From Rhizobium vallis (GTDB taxonomy: Bacteria > Pseudomonadota > Alphaproteobacteria > Rhizobiales > Rhizobiaceae): a stretch of 49,973 nucleotides of DNA. The stretch is taken from NCBI RefSeq assembly GCF_003985155.1, contig NZ_ML133706.1, positions 1-49,973 of the forward strand, in the 5' to 3' direction. A program made the position numbers and the translations under genes. Below, one piece after another: positions 1-8,536 of this stretch (within the stretch, counting starts at the first letter, position 1; every line of letters begins with the position of its first letter). The notes beneath the pieces are model-generated. The model was not told where the DNA came from. It worked only from the letters and a program-made list of their open reading frames with translations, and searched no databases.

Positions 1-129
1 GCTAAGAAGGTGACGATCCGACAACCAGCTGCCGGGCGGGCGGCCACCCGCCCGGCAAGCGTCAGTATCCTACATTTTTCTTATCCAAGAAGGTGCCGGC
101 AGGCGGATGAGGGGGCCACACGGCACGCC
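1..129. repeat. Terminal repeat, left copy (RIME half plus hairpin element)
   Basis: This stretch is the reverse complement of the last 129 bases of the window, identical for positions 1-119 and with one mismatch (position 120) up to 129. Positions 31-56 form a hairpin with 10-bp GC arms (GCCGGGCGGG and CCCGCCCGGC). Positions 89-113 carry the RIME signature (AAGGTGCCGGCAGGCGGATG) also found at 36 and 37 kb. The word AAGAAGGTG occurs at both 4-12 and 88-96, bracketing the hairpin segment, so the hairpin element may have entered a RIME arm. Confidence 0.85.
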
Positions 130-152
130 CTCTCCGTCAATCACGCGTACTC

Positions 153-1199
153 TCACCCCGCCAAAATCGTCCGCACCAGATCCGCGTGATGGACCTCGGC
201 AACATCCGGGTGAGAACGCAACCGGCTCTTCAGCTGGTTGATGCCGACCTCGCGAAAGATCGGGTTGAGCGGGTCGACGGAGATGCCGCGTTCGGCGCGT
301 TTCAGCTCATCGGGAAGGCCGATGACCGGGATCGTCGCGTCCGGCCGCGAGCCGAGGAAGAAGGCGACGGAGAAGCGCTCAACGCCGGCCGGCGGCGCGA
401 CGACGTCATGCACATCGGCGCGCACGAAGCCGTTGGTCGCAAGTTCCAGAAGCTCGCCGGTATTGATGACGAAAGTGCCCGGCACCGGCGGCGCGCTGAT
501 CCACTCCCCCTCTTCGGTGCGCACGCGCAAGCCCGGCGTCCTGTCCTGGAGCAGCACGGTAACGAAGCCGCCATCCCTGTGCGCGCCGACACCCTGATCG
601 GTTTCGGCAACCTCACGCCCGGGATAGCGAATGATTTTCAGGAGCTGCGAGGGCTGCGGCTCGTAGATCTCGGCAAAGACGTCTTCCGGCTGGCCGAGGG
701 CTGATGCGATCGCCTTGAGGATATCGATGCCGATGCGCGTCACTTCGGCCTGATAGGCAAGCAGCAGCGGCCTCAGCTCCGGCAAGGCCGCCGGCCACTG
801 GTTCGGCCCCTGCAGACGCTTCCACGGCGGCGTCTCCGGCCCGATCTCGGCGGCCTCGCCCTCTGTATTGATGTCGAGCTGCTCGCGCCAATCCTGCTCG
901 CCGCGCGTGCGCTCCTGCCCCGCCCTGTTGTAGCCGCGAAAATGCGGCGACTTCACCATCTCGATGGCGAGCTTCTCTTCCAGGGGAAGCGCAAAGAAGC
1001 GTTTTGCCGTCGCAACCACATCCTCGATCAGCTTCGGATCAACGCCGTGCCCCGTGAGATAGAAGAAGCCGTGGGCGTGGAGCACATGGCGAAGCTCGGC
1101 GACGAAGGCGGCGCGTTCCTCGGAAGAGCCGTAATAGCGCGAGAGATCAAGGGTCGGCAGCGAGGCCGCGGCATCGATCGGGGTAGATGGAAGGCTCAT
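153..1199 (-). CDS. Isopenicillin N synthase-like 2-oxoglutarate/Fe(II) oxygenase
   Basis: A 348-residue member of the isopenicillin N synthase-like dioxygenase superfamily, a typical length. The N-terminal DIOX_N part (about residues 15-120) includes a HGFFYLTGHG stretch. The double-stranded beta-helix shows the iron triad H207-x-D209 and H264, and the 2-oxoglutarate-binding R275-x-S277. The start at 1199 is chosen over one at 1262 because AGGA lies six bases upstream and homologues usually begin shortly before the LPTLDLS-type motif. The protein is cytosolic; rhizobial relatives are annotated only by family, so the substrate (small molecule hydroxylation or ring closure) cannot be read from the sequence. 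It stands alone, transcribed toward the left window end. Confidence 0.9.
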   Translation of the reverse strand: MSLPSTPIDAAASLPTLDLSRYYGSSEERAAFVAELRHVLHAHGFFYLTGHGVDPKLIEDVVATAKRFFALPLEEKLAIEMVKSPHFRGYNRAGQERTRGEQDWREQLDINTEGEAAEIGPETPPWKRLQGPNQWPAALPELRPLLLAYQAEVTRIGIDILKAIASALGQPEDVFAEIYEPQPSQLLKIIRYPGREVAETDQGVGAHRDGGFVTVLLQDRTPGLRVRTEEGEWISAPPVPGTFVINTGELLELATNGFVRADVHDVVAPPAGVERFSVAFFLGSRPDATIPVIGLPDELKRAERGISVDPLNPIFREVGINQLKSRLRSHPDVAEVHHADLVRTILAG

Positions 1200-1489
1200 G
1201 GCATGTCCTGAAGCTGGCGACGCATCGATGAAGGTTTCGATGAGCATAGGCGCAATGTGCACGCTTTGAACGACGCCACATTCGCCGTTCCCGTGCTTTA
1301 TGAAAAAGCTTTGCGCTGGAGAAAGACGCCGGGAAACAAACGTTCGTCACGCCGTGATCCACTCGGGCTGGTCTGCAAGAAGCAGCGTTGCGGGCGCGCT
1401 TCGAGGCTCCGCCCTCTCGGGCTGCGCACCTCAGCATGAGGGATGTTGGCGGATGCCGCGCCCGCCGACCGAGGTCGAACCAAAGGTTT

Positions 1490-1640
1490 CCCCTCCCCAA
1501 CCCCTCCCCACAAGGGGGAGGGGCTGACCTGCGGCGCCGGCTGCGACAAAGCCCACCTCACTGCGGATGAAACGATGAATTGGGCAAGACAGTCGCGGCA
1601 TTTAAGCCCCTCCCCCTTGTGGGGAGGGGTTGGGGAGGGG
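1490..1640. repeat. RIME-type paired inverted repeat
   Basis: Two 36-bp arms, 1490-1525 and 1605-1640, are exact reverse complements, separated by 79 bp. They are built from C-rich and G-rich blocks such as CCCCTCCCCAACCCCTCCCC. The region 1200-1701 has no convincing gene; the short ORFs there run through this repeat. It lies between the 5' end of the oxygenase gene and the 3' end of the GGDEF-EAL gene, so it could also fold at the end of the transcript coming from the right. Confidence 0.85.
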
Positions 1641-1701
1641 TTTTTGCCGGATTCGAAACGGATCGCCGTGGTCAAACCCAAGCGCCACCGTCAAAGAGCG
1701 C

Positions 1702-4485
1702 TCAAGCCGCCTTCTCAACCCCCGGTGCGCCCATCGCCTGCGGCCTTCCAAGCAGATAACCCTGCGCCTCGTCGCACTGCTCTTCGAACAGCGTATCCAA
1801 CTGCGCCTGCGTCTCCACGCCCTCCGCCAGCACCGGCACCTCCAGGCTGCGGCCGAGCGCGAGGATCGCCCTCACAATCGCCTTGGATTGGGCGTTGCTT
1901 TCCACCTCGGCCATGAAGCTCTTGTCGAGTTTGATCTTGTCGAAGGGGAAGGAGCGCAGTGTTTCCAGCGAGGAGTAGCCGGTGCCGAAGTCGTCGATGG
2001 CGATCGAGACGCCGAGCGTCTTCATCTCCCGCATGGTGCGCAGCGCCTTGTCCTTGTCGATGATGATAGAGCTTTCGGTGATCTCGATTTCCAGGCGGCG
2101 CGGATCGAGCCCGGTTTCGGAGAGGATGCCTGAGATCACGGCCGCCATGTCGGCATGGCCGAGCTGGACGGGCGAAAGGTTGACGGCGATCTTGTGGGCG
2201 TTGTTCCAGCTTGCCGCCTCCCGGCAGGCTTCGCGCAGCACCCATTCGCCGATCGGCAGGATCGCGCCGCATTCCTCGGCAAGGCCGATGAAGTCCATCG
2301 GCGGGATGTTGCCGCGTTCGTGATGGCGCCAGCGCAGCAGAACTTCGTATCCGGTGATCTCACCCGTGCGCACGGATTTCTGCACCTGATAGTGCAGATG
2401 AAGCTCGTTGCGATCGATGCACGCCCAGAGGTCTTTGGCGAGCGCACGGCGGCGGCGTGCGGTCTCGTCCATCGCAGCCTCGTAGAAGCAGACCTTCTGC
2501 AGCAAGGATTGCTTGGCGCGGTACATGGCAAGGTCGGCATTGGCCAGAAGCCCGTCGACGCTCTCGGCATCGTTCGGATAGACCGCCACGCCGAGGCTGG
2601 CGCCGGTCTTGATTTCAAAGCCGTCGACGGAGATCATTCCGGCGAGCGCGCTTTCCAGGCGGGCGATGAAATCGTGCAGCGCGCTCAAATCGTCGAAGCG
2701 CTTGGTCGCGGCGAATTCGTCGCCGCCGAACCGGGCGATGAACTCGCCCTCCAGCCGCACTTCGCCGAGACGCCGCGCAAGCTCGACCAGGACCATGTCT
2801 CCGGTGCCGTGCCCGTGCTGGTCGTTGACTTCCTTGAACTTGTCGAGGTCGATGCCGATGACCGCGACGTTGCCCCTCACCCGGTCTGCCACCATGATCT
2901 CTTGGGAGACGCGTTCGCCGAACTGCAATCGGTTCGGCAGGCCGGTCAGCGCATCGTGCTTGGCAAGGAAGGCGACCTGCTCCTCGGATTTCAGGCGGTC
3001 GCTGATGTCTTCGAAGGTGACGACCCAGCCGCCATCCTGCAGGATGTTGACCTTTTGCTGGATGGAGACGCCGCTCGGGTATTTGTGAACCGCGCTGCCG
3101 GCTCCGGCCCTGATCAGCGCCATGTTCCTGGCATAATGGGCCTCGGCCTGGGCTGCGGCCTCGGCGGGATCTTCGGCATGGGCGGAATATCCGATTTCGA
3201 CGATCTGCCGATACGGCATTCCCGGACGCACCGACCCCTCGGGAAATCTGAAGATATCGAGATAGCGCTTGTTGCAGAGGAGCAGGCGCTCATCCCGGCC
3301 GAACATGCAGATGCCCTGCCCCATATTCTCCAGCGCAACGTCGAGATTGCGGCTAACCTCCTCGATCCGATCGGCATCCGCCTTCTGCTTGCTGTTGTCC
3401 TTGGTGATCTTCGCAAAGCCGATCAGCTCGCCGGTCTCCTCGTAGATCGCGTCGATGACGACATGGGCCCAGAAGGAGGAGCCGTCCTTGCGGTAGCGCC
3501 AGCCCTGGGCTTCGAACTTGCCTTCGGAGCGGGCGGTCTCGAGCGCCCGCCGCGGAATGCCTTTCCGGCGGTCTTCCTCCGAATAGAACAGCGAGAAATC
3601 CTTGCCGACGATCTCATTGGCGGTGTAGCCCTTGACGCGCTCGGCGCCGGCATTCCAGTTGCTGACCTTCCCATCCGGATCGAGCATGTAGATGGCGTAG
3701 TCGGTCACACCCTGCACGAGGAGCTTGAAGTTGCGCTCCGCCTTGGCGGTCTTGACCTCCGAGCGCACGGCGAAAATGGCCGCCGCAAAACCCGCCGCCA
3801 GCAGCGAAAAGGTAACGGCTGCGATCGTCGCCACCATGACTTCAGGCGAAAGCAGCGTCGCGGGATCGAGCGCCACCACGCCAGGGGTGACGGTGACACC
3901 CGCCATCGCGGTGAAATGAAGGGCTACGACACCCAGCGTCAACAGAAGCGTGGGTGCGAACCTGCCCGAAATCGACCGGTCGCCCCTGCCCTGAAATCGA
4001 AAGGCTACGACCGAAAAGGCAATGCCGAGAACGACCGACGCCGCCACGAACGTGCTGTCCCATGCGATATCTCCGGGGAATTCGATCGCCAGCATGCCGG
4101 TAAAATGCATCGAGCCGATGCCGGCTCCAAAAAGCACGCCCGCCAGGATGTTCGCCACCCATCTGGTATACGCCATCTTGGCTGCGACGGCGGCCGTCGT
4201 CGCCACGATCGCCACCAGCAGGGAGACCAGCGTCAAGCCGGCATGATAGCCCACGACGACACCGGGATCATAAGCCAGCATGGCGACAAAATGCGTGGCC
4301 CAGATGCCGAAGCCGCCGGCCGCGCCCGCCGTCGCAATCCAGACCCATCGGGCAGCACCATCGGACGATGTCGCCCGATCGAGCAGAACCAGCGCGCAAT
4401 GGCTCGCGAGAAAGCAGATCAAACCCGCGAGACCGACCAGCGCGAGATTATGCTGCTCGGTGACGCACGTCAGAACGGTGAACAT
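1702..4485 (-). CDS. MHYT-PAS-PAS-GGDEF-EAL cyclic-di-GMP signalling protein
   Basis: A 927-residue inner-membrane protein. The first ~235 residues form a seven-helix MHYT sensor with three diagnostic motifs: WATHFVAML, GSMHFTGML and VALHFTAMAG. MHYT domains are proposed to bind copper and sense O2, CO or NO. Two PAS domains follow (about 255-370 and 385-490). The GGDEF domain carries an intact RFGGDEF near residue 583. The EAL domain carries EVLLRW near 713, AVNLSPVQL, IDDFGTGYSSL and LAEGVET. Both catalytic motifs look intact, so synthesis and hydrolysis of c-di-GMP are both possible; which dominates cannot be read. ATG start at 4485. Monocistronic; a RIME lies just downstream of its stop. 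Confidence 0.95.
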   Translation of the reverse strand: MFTVLTCVTEQHNLALVGLAGLICFLASHCALVLLDRATSSDGAARWVWIATAGAAGGFGIWATHFVAMLAYDPGVVVGYHAGLTLVSLLVAIVATTAAVAAKMAYTRWVANILAGVLFGAGIGSMHFTGMLAIEFPGDIAWDSTFVAASVVLGIAFSVVAFRFQGRGDRSISGRFAPTLLLTLGVVALHFTAMAGVTVTPGVVALDPATLLSPEVMVATIAAVTFSLLAAGFAAAIFAVRSEVKTAKAERNFKLLVQGVTDYAIYMLDPDGKVSNWNAGAERVKGYTANEIVGKDFSLFYSEEDRRKGIPRRALETARSEGKFEAQGWRYRKDGSSFWAHVVIDAIYEETGELIGFAKITKDNSKQKADADRIEEVSRNLDVALENMGQGICMFGRDERLLLCNKRYLDIFRFPEGSVRPGMPYRQIVEIGYSAHAEDPAEAAAQAEAHYARNMALIRAGAGSAVHKYPSGVSIQQKVNILQDGGWVVTFEDISDRLKSEEQVAFLAKHDALTGLPNRLQFGERVSQEIMVADRVRGNVAVIGIDLDKFKEVNDQHGHGTGDMVLVELARRLGEVRLEGEFIARFGGDEFAATKRFDDLSALHDFIARLESALAGMISVDGFEIKTGASLGVAVYPNDAESVDGLLANADLAMYRAKQSLLQKVCFYEAAMDETARRRRALAKDLWACIDRNELHLHYQVQKSVRTGEITGYEVLLRWRHHERGNIPPMDFIGLAEECGAILPIGEWVLREACREAASWNNAHKIAVNLSPVQLGHADMAAVISGILSETGLDPRRLEIEITESSIIIDKDKALRTMREMKTLGVSIAIDDFGTGYSSLETLRSFPFDKIKLDKSFMAEVESNAQSKAIVRAILALGRSLEVPVLAEGVETQAQLDTLFEEQCDEAQGYLLGRPQAMGAPGVEKAA

Positions 4486-4684
4486 GGAATAGGACCCTCG
4501 ATTTGCGGGGTCACGCTAAGCAACGCCGCTTAAAGAAGGTTGAAAAATGCCGGGCATCTATCTGAATTGGTGCGGGAAAGGCGCGCCGTGGGCCATCTTG
4601 TACACGCCGTTGTCTGATTAGCGTTTACGCCGGGTATCTCGATATGGTGAACGGATTTTTGCCAGCCGTCACCATGACGACGGC

Positions 4685-5278
4685 TCACACCGGCTTCAAA
4701 AGCAGACCGGCCGCCAGGGCCTGAAAGGCCTCGACCGCCCTGGGCAACACGCTCTGTGGGTTGTCGCTCGCGGCGATCCAGAGAGCGGCGTTGAGAGCCG
4801 CGCCGCTCAAGAGCCGGGCCGCCGCCTCGGCGTCAACAGGCTTGAGGATGCCTTGGGCGATCAGGCGCTCGACGGTGGTCTTCGTCACCTGCAGGCAACT
4901 ATTCTGGCTCGGCCACTGCGAGGGATCGCCCAGCACCGCCGGTCCATCGAGCAGGACGATGCGCTGGACCTCGGGATCAAGCGCCATCTCGATATAGGCC
5001 GCCCCCTCCGCCAGCAGGCCCTGCCAAACATCATCCGCCCGCGCCCCGATTTCCTGAGCGCGCGCCGCCATTTCCGTGTCCATCTGATCGACGACCGCCG
5101 CCAGCAGCCCGCGCTTGTCGCCGAAATTGTGGTAAAGCGCGCCCCTGGTCAGGCCGACATCGGCCGTCAGCTCGTCCATCGATGCGGCCGAATAGCCCTT
5201 TTTTGCGAAGGCCTTGCGCGCCGCCGCGATCAGCTTGACGCGGTTTTCCTGCATCGTTTCGCTGCGTGTCTTCGCCAT
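4685..5278 (-). CDS. TetR/AcrR family transcriptional regulator
   Basis: A 197-residue regulator with an N-terminal TetR helix-turn-helix at about residues 10-60, including GLTRGALYHNFGDKRGLL, and a TetR C-terminal ligand domain with a QRIVLLDGPAVLG-type segment. It diverges from the RidA-family gene. The 148 bp between the two start codons contain three palindromes at 5296-5358, very likely its operators, so it probably represses itself and the RidA gene. The start is supported by GAGGATGG immediately upstream. The ligand is unknown. Confidence 0.93.
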   Translation of the reverse strand: MAKTRSETMQENRVKLIAAARKAFAKKGYSAASMDELTADVGLTRGALYHNFGDKRGLLAAVVDQMDTEMAARAQEIGARADDVWQGLLAEGAAYIEMALDPEVQRIVLLDGPAVLGDPSQWPSQNSCLQVTKTTVERLIAQGILKPVDAEAAARLLSGAALNAALWIAASDNPQSVLPRAVEAFQALAAGLLLKPV

Positions 5279-5295
5279 TCCATCCTCATTTTCAC

Positions 5296-5358
5296 ATACG
5301 TCGCGTATATTAACTTGACATACGAGATGTATGCGAGATATTTCGATACGTCACGTAT
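5296..5358. promoter_or_regulatory. Three operator-like palindromes between TetR and RidA genes
   Basis: Site 1 (5296-5308) and site 3 (5346-5358) are both ATACG-N3-CGTAT. Site 2 (5319-5333) is CATAC-N5-GTATG. Their centres are 24 and 26 bp apart, so the sites fall roughly on the same face of the helix, as expected for cooperative TetR dimers. They overlap the only available promoter region for the divergent pair. The regulator assignment is inferred from position. Confidence 0.7.
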
Positions 5359-5425
5359 ATGAAATATGGCGCCCTTTGGGAAGCGTTTCACGCATTCACA
5401 GACGCCACCAGCAAGAGAGACCAGA

Positions 5426-5824
5426 ATGACCAAACCCCAGGCAATCTTCCCGGCCGACAGGCACGCCCTTTACGAAGAACACGGCTATTCCGCCGCCATC
5501 CGCTCCGGCGACCTTCTGTTCGTATCAGGCCAGGTCGGCAGCCGCCCCGATGGCACGCCCGAACCCGATTTCGAGCGCCAAGTGCGGCTCGCCTTCGCAA
5601 ACCTGAAAGCCACGCTCGCCGCCGCCGGCTGCACGACGGATGATATCGTCGATATCACCAGCTTCCACACCGACCCGGAAAACCAGTTCGCAACCATTAT
5701 GGCCGTCAAGCAAGAGGTTTTCAGCAAGCCGCCCTACCCGAATTGGACGGCACTCGGCGTAAACTGGCTGGCCGGCTTCGACTTTGAGATCAAGGTCATT
5801 GCCCGTATTCCGGAAGCGGCGTGA
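5426..5824 (+). CDS. RidA family (YjgF/YER057c/UK114) protein
   Basis: A 132-residue Rid-family protein, typical in length. It shows the fold signature: GDLLFVSGQVG near residues 29-39, RQVRLAFANLKATLAAAGC, then DIVDITSFHTD and a C-terminal FEIKVIARIP. RidA proper hydrolyses reactive enamine/imine intermediates from PLP enzymes. The usual active-site Arg in the IEIEAVAR-type motif corresponds here to the region KVIARIPEA. The start at 5426 follows AGAGAG; an upstream in-frame ATG at 5366 would add 20 low-complexity residues and overlap the operator region. It is probably controlled by the divergent TetR regulator. Its 3' end overlaps the convergent LysR gene by 29 bp. Confidence 0.9.
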   Translation: MTKPQAIFPADRHALYEEHGYSAAIRSGDLLFVSGQVGSRPDGTPEPDFERQVRLAFANLKATLAAAGCTTDDIVDITSFHTDPENQFATIMAVKQEVFSKPPYPNWTALGVNWLAGFDFEIKVIARIPEAA

Positions 5825-6677
5825 TCGGCTGCTGGGCCTGCTCGCAAAGCCAGGCGCAGAACTGGCGGGGCGCAAGACGGACATCGTCGGCGCGCATCAA
5901 GGCAAAATGCCAGGCCGGCCCGCTCAGCACATAGGGGAAAGGGGCGATCAGCAGCCCCATCTCCACAAACGGGCGAAACAACAAAGGCGACAGCAGCGCC
6001 ACGCCTGCGCCCGCCACCGCTGCATGGGCGTCCAGCTCATGCGTAGGGTATTCGACCGCTGCGAAGCGCAGATCGCGCGGCGGCTCGCCTCCGGCGCCCC
6101 TGAACCATTCCTGCCAATCCGGATGCGGCAACAGCTCAAAATCGGCGAGCGCGCCCGGCGACTCCAGCCCCCGCGTTCCAAGCAGACGTGGCGCCAGCAT
6201 GGGCGTCACGTCAACCGGCGCGAGCCGGTATTCCTCAAGCCCTTCCCATCCGCCGAGACCCCTCCTGATGGCGACGTCGAAGGCGCTGGGATCGCGAAGA
6301 TCGGGGGAGACGTCGACCTCGATCGGCATTCCCCCGCCCAAGGAATAGCGCGCCAGCCGGGGCGCCAGCCAGCGCGAGGCGAATGTCGGAGGCGCCGTCA
6401 ATCTGAGTGGCGGCGTCGCAGCCTGGAATTCGTCGAGCGCGCCGGCAATGCCATCCAATGCCGCGCGAATTCGGCCCGCGAGCTGTGCGGCCGCAGCCGT
6501 CGGGACGACCCGTCGCCCCGCCCGCATGAACAAGGGCTGGCCAAGCTCGGCCTCCAGCGTGCGGATACGCAGACTGACGGCCGCAGGCGTCAGGCACAAG
6601 CGTTCGGCGGCGCGGGCAAAGCTGGAGGCGGAAACGCAGGCTTCCAGAATTCGCAGAGACTCCAACGGCGGCCGCAT
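5796..6677 (-). CDS. LysR family transcriptional regulator (GcvA-like)
   Basis: A 293-residue LysR-type regulator. The N-terminal winged HTH covers residues 1-60 (SFARAAERLCLTPAAVSLRI, then LEAELGQPLFMR), followed by a periplasmic-binding-fold effector domain; the order and the PPTFASRWLAPRL segment resemble the GcvA/AmpR branch. The start at 6677 is preferred over 6719 because AGAGAAGAG precedes it and family members begin just before the PLESLR motif. It is divergent from the DUF3237 gene at 6887, the likely target, and convergent with the RidA gene. Confidence 0.92.
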   Translation of the reverse strand: MRPPLESLRILEACVSASSFARAAERLCLTPAAVSLRIRTLEAELGQPLFMRAGRRVVPTAAAAQLAGRIRAALDGIAGALDEFQAATPPLRLTAPPTFASRWLAPRLARYSLGGGMPIEVDVSPDLRDPSAFDVAIRRGLGGWEGLEEYRLAPVDVTPMLAPRLLGTRGLESPGALADFELLPHPDWQEWFRGAGGEPPRDLRFAAVEYPTHELDAHAAVAGAGVALLSPLLFRPFVEMGLLIAPFPYVLSGPAWHFALMRADDVRLAPRQFCAWLCEQAQQPITPLPEYGQ

Positions 6678-6826
6678 GATCTCTTCTCTCTTGATGAGTT
6701 TTGCTTGTGAGCATCTCAAGCAAAGCGCGTTTTGGGGGAAACGCGCCTTCAGCTAGAGCTTGTCGGGCAAACTGTAGAGCAGCTTTGCAATCACGACAGA
6801 CGCAAAACCGAAAACCTCCAGCGGCG

Positions 6827-6855
6827 AACGGATCTGAAAGATCGCGACGCGCTTT
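6827..6855 (+). repeat. Partial copy of a dispersed rhizobial repeat
   Basis: The stretch matches the 3' end of the longer repeat at 8361-8466 (shared core ATCTGAAAGATCGCGACGCG) and lies just upstream of the DUF3237 gene. Confidence 0.6.
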
Positions 6856-6886
6856 GAGGATTCATGCAAACAATAGGCGATCTCCC

Positions 6887-7345
6887 ATGTCCCTGCAATC
6901 CAGGCACCTGATGACACTCTTCATCAACCTTCATCCGCCCTTCGAGCTCGGCCCGACGCCGGCGGGCGGACGGCGCATATTTCCCGTTTCCGGCGGCCAT
7001 TTCCGGGGCGAGCGGCTGAAGGGAGAGGTCTCGCCGCTGATCGGTTCCGACCTCCTGCTCGCACGCGCCGACGGCACGTTTCAGCAAGATGTCCGCCTCC
7101 TGCTCGTCGCTGACGACGGCGGTCTGATCCTGATGACCTATCGCGGCGTCAGGCGCTCCTCCCCATCAGTCGACGAGCGCCTCGCGAAGGGCGAAGCGGT
7201 CGATCCCTCGGAATACTATCTCCGGTCGACCCCTTATTTCGAAACGGCGGCGCCACAGCACGCATGGCTGAACGAGATCGTCGCGGTCCAGCAGGGCGGC
7301 CGGCGTCCGGACGGCGTCGAATACGACGTCTTCGAAATTCTATGA
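6887..7345 (+). CDS. DUF3237 family protein
   Basis: A 152-residue small cytosolic protein matching the DUF3237 family: an N-terminal LFINLHPPFELG strand, GGHFRGERLKGEV, then GSDLLLARADG, the central LMTYRGVR, a YYLRSTPYFETAAP segment, and a C-terminal GGRRPDGVEYDVFEIL. The function of the family is unknown; members form small beta-barrel folds and are often found near oxidoreductases or lyases. The start at 6887 lies before MSLQSRHL. It is divergent from the LysR gene at 5796, which may regulate it. A truncated relative is present at 12316-12492. Confidence 0.88.
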   Translation: MSLQSRHLMTLFINLHPPFELGPTPAGGRRIFPVSGGHFRGERLKGEVSPLIGSDLLLARADGTFQQDVRLLLVADDGGLILMTYRGVRRSSPSVDERLAKGEAVDPSEYYLRSTPYFETAAPQHAWLNEIVAVQQGGRRPDGVEYDVFEIL

Positions 7346-7454
7346 ATTCGCTTCGCAACAGTGGCGATGTGGTCGAATTGCCCGTTTCCCGACCTTGCCG
7401 GCGGCCCGATGATGGATTTGGCTGGCGACCATATCCGTCAACGGGAGCGCCAGC

Positions 7455-8249
7455 ATGACCAGTCTCGACCGATGGACTGCCCACACGCTGATGTCTGACC
7501 CCGGCCAACAGGCTGAGGCCATCGCAGCTTTCCCCGATGAGGCCGGGCATCTCGCCGGTATCATCCAGGGCCTGCTCATGCATTCAAGCTGGCTCGCGGA
7601 ATATGGCCTCGACACGTCGAAGCTCCGGCCGGCGGCACGCCAGACCTTGCCCATTGCCGAACGGCTCGCCGACATCATGCAGCTGGACGACCGTCCTCTT
7701 GCGCAAGCGCGCCCGGCCGACAGACGTTCCGTTGGAACATGCCGGGACTTCGCGCTGATGCTCTGTGCTTTTCTCCGCAGCAAAGGCGTCCCTGCCCGTG
7801 TGCGATGCGGCTTCGCATCCTATTTCTCGGCGGCATGGGAGGATCACTGGATCTGCGAATATCAGAATGCCGGAACGGGTGAGTGGCGGCTCGCCGACGC
7901 GCAGATAGACGCGATGCTGAGACGCCGCAACCATATCGCGTTCGACGCCGCCGACATGCCCCGCAACGTCTTTCTCATGGCGGGAGAGGCCTGGCTGAAG
8001 TGCCGCCGCGGCGAGGCCGAGCCCGAGAGCTTCGGGCATGAAAGCACAACCGGCCTCTGGTTTCTGAAGATCAACCTCCTGCGCGATCACCACGTCCTGA
8101 ACGATCGCGTGACCTCCGAATGGGATCGCTGGCGCGAGGCGCCGCAGGCAAGCCGGCAGGTGTCACAGGATGAACTGGCATGGCTCGATGATCTCGCCGC
8201 CCGCCCGGATCAGCCACTGGTGGCGCACAGACCGGACTGGCTGGTCTAG
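7455..8249 (+). CDS. Transglutaminase-like domain protein
   Basis: A 264-residue cytosolic protein with a transglutaminase-like core and the papain-type triad C96 (GTCRDFALML), H131 (EDHWICEY) and D148 (WRLADAQID). Bacterial members mostly act as cysteine peptidases or amidases rather than cross-linkers. The C-terminal ~110 residues (FLMAGEAWLKCR, GLWFLKINLLRDH) are conserved in a subgroup of uncharacterised proteins. The ATG at 7455 is preceded by GGGAG. It lies 109 bp after the DUF3237 gene on the same strand and could be co-transcribed. The substrate is unknown. Confidence 0.88.
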   Translation: MTSLDRWTAHTLMSDPGQQAEAIAAFPDEAGHLAGIIQGLLMHSSWLAEYGLDTSKLRPAARQTLPIAERLADIMQLDDRPLAQARPADRRSVGTCRDFALMLCAFLRSKGVPARVRCGFASYFSAAWEDHWICEYQNAGTGEWRLADAQIDAMLRRRNHIAFDAADMPRNVFLMAGEAWLKCRRGEAEPESFGHESTTGLWFLKINLLRDHHVLNDRVTSEWDRWREAPQASRQVSQDELAWLDDLAARPDQPLVAHRPDWLV

Positions 8250-8360
8250 GCTGAGCGGGTGGCTGGAGCAAACCGGCTGCGGGGCTTCCCCGGTCATGCG
8301 TGCCGCAAATGAACCGATGACCGCTTCTGGCGTATTCCGGAATGGGTAGACGGCGGCTCT

Positions 8361-8466
8361 AGAGCATGTCGCGCAAAAGTGTGCGCGGTTTTGCGGCAAC
8401 GACATGCGTAAAAACAAGGATCTAAAGCGCAACGAGCGAATCTGAAAGATCGCGACGCGCTTTAGG
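8361..8466 (+). repeat. Dispersed rhizobial intergenic repeat, full copy
   Basis: The repeat begins AGAGCATGTCGCGCAAAAGT and ends with GATCGCGACGCGCTTTAG. An inverted copy of its first part lies at 42490-42559 and a copy of its last part at 6827-6855. The GCGCAAAAGTGTGCGCGG stretch is partly self-complementary. It fills most of the 287-bp gap before the DMT transporter gene. Confidence 0.75.
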
Positions 8467-8536
8467 CCCAAAGCCGTCGTCGCTGCCGCTGAAAAGGCGG
8501 TGGCCGTTGCTTGATCTGGTATGATACACCGCAGCG

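Noticed and set aside
2155..4533. A 792-codon plus-strand ORF
   Set aside because: It is antisense to the MHYT-GGDEF-EAL gene, whose domains are clear. Long antisense frames are common in GC-rich DNA.
5784..6710. A 308-codon plus-strand ORF
   Set aside because: Shadow of the LysR gene, with Arg/Gln-rich composition and no domain.
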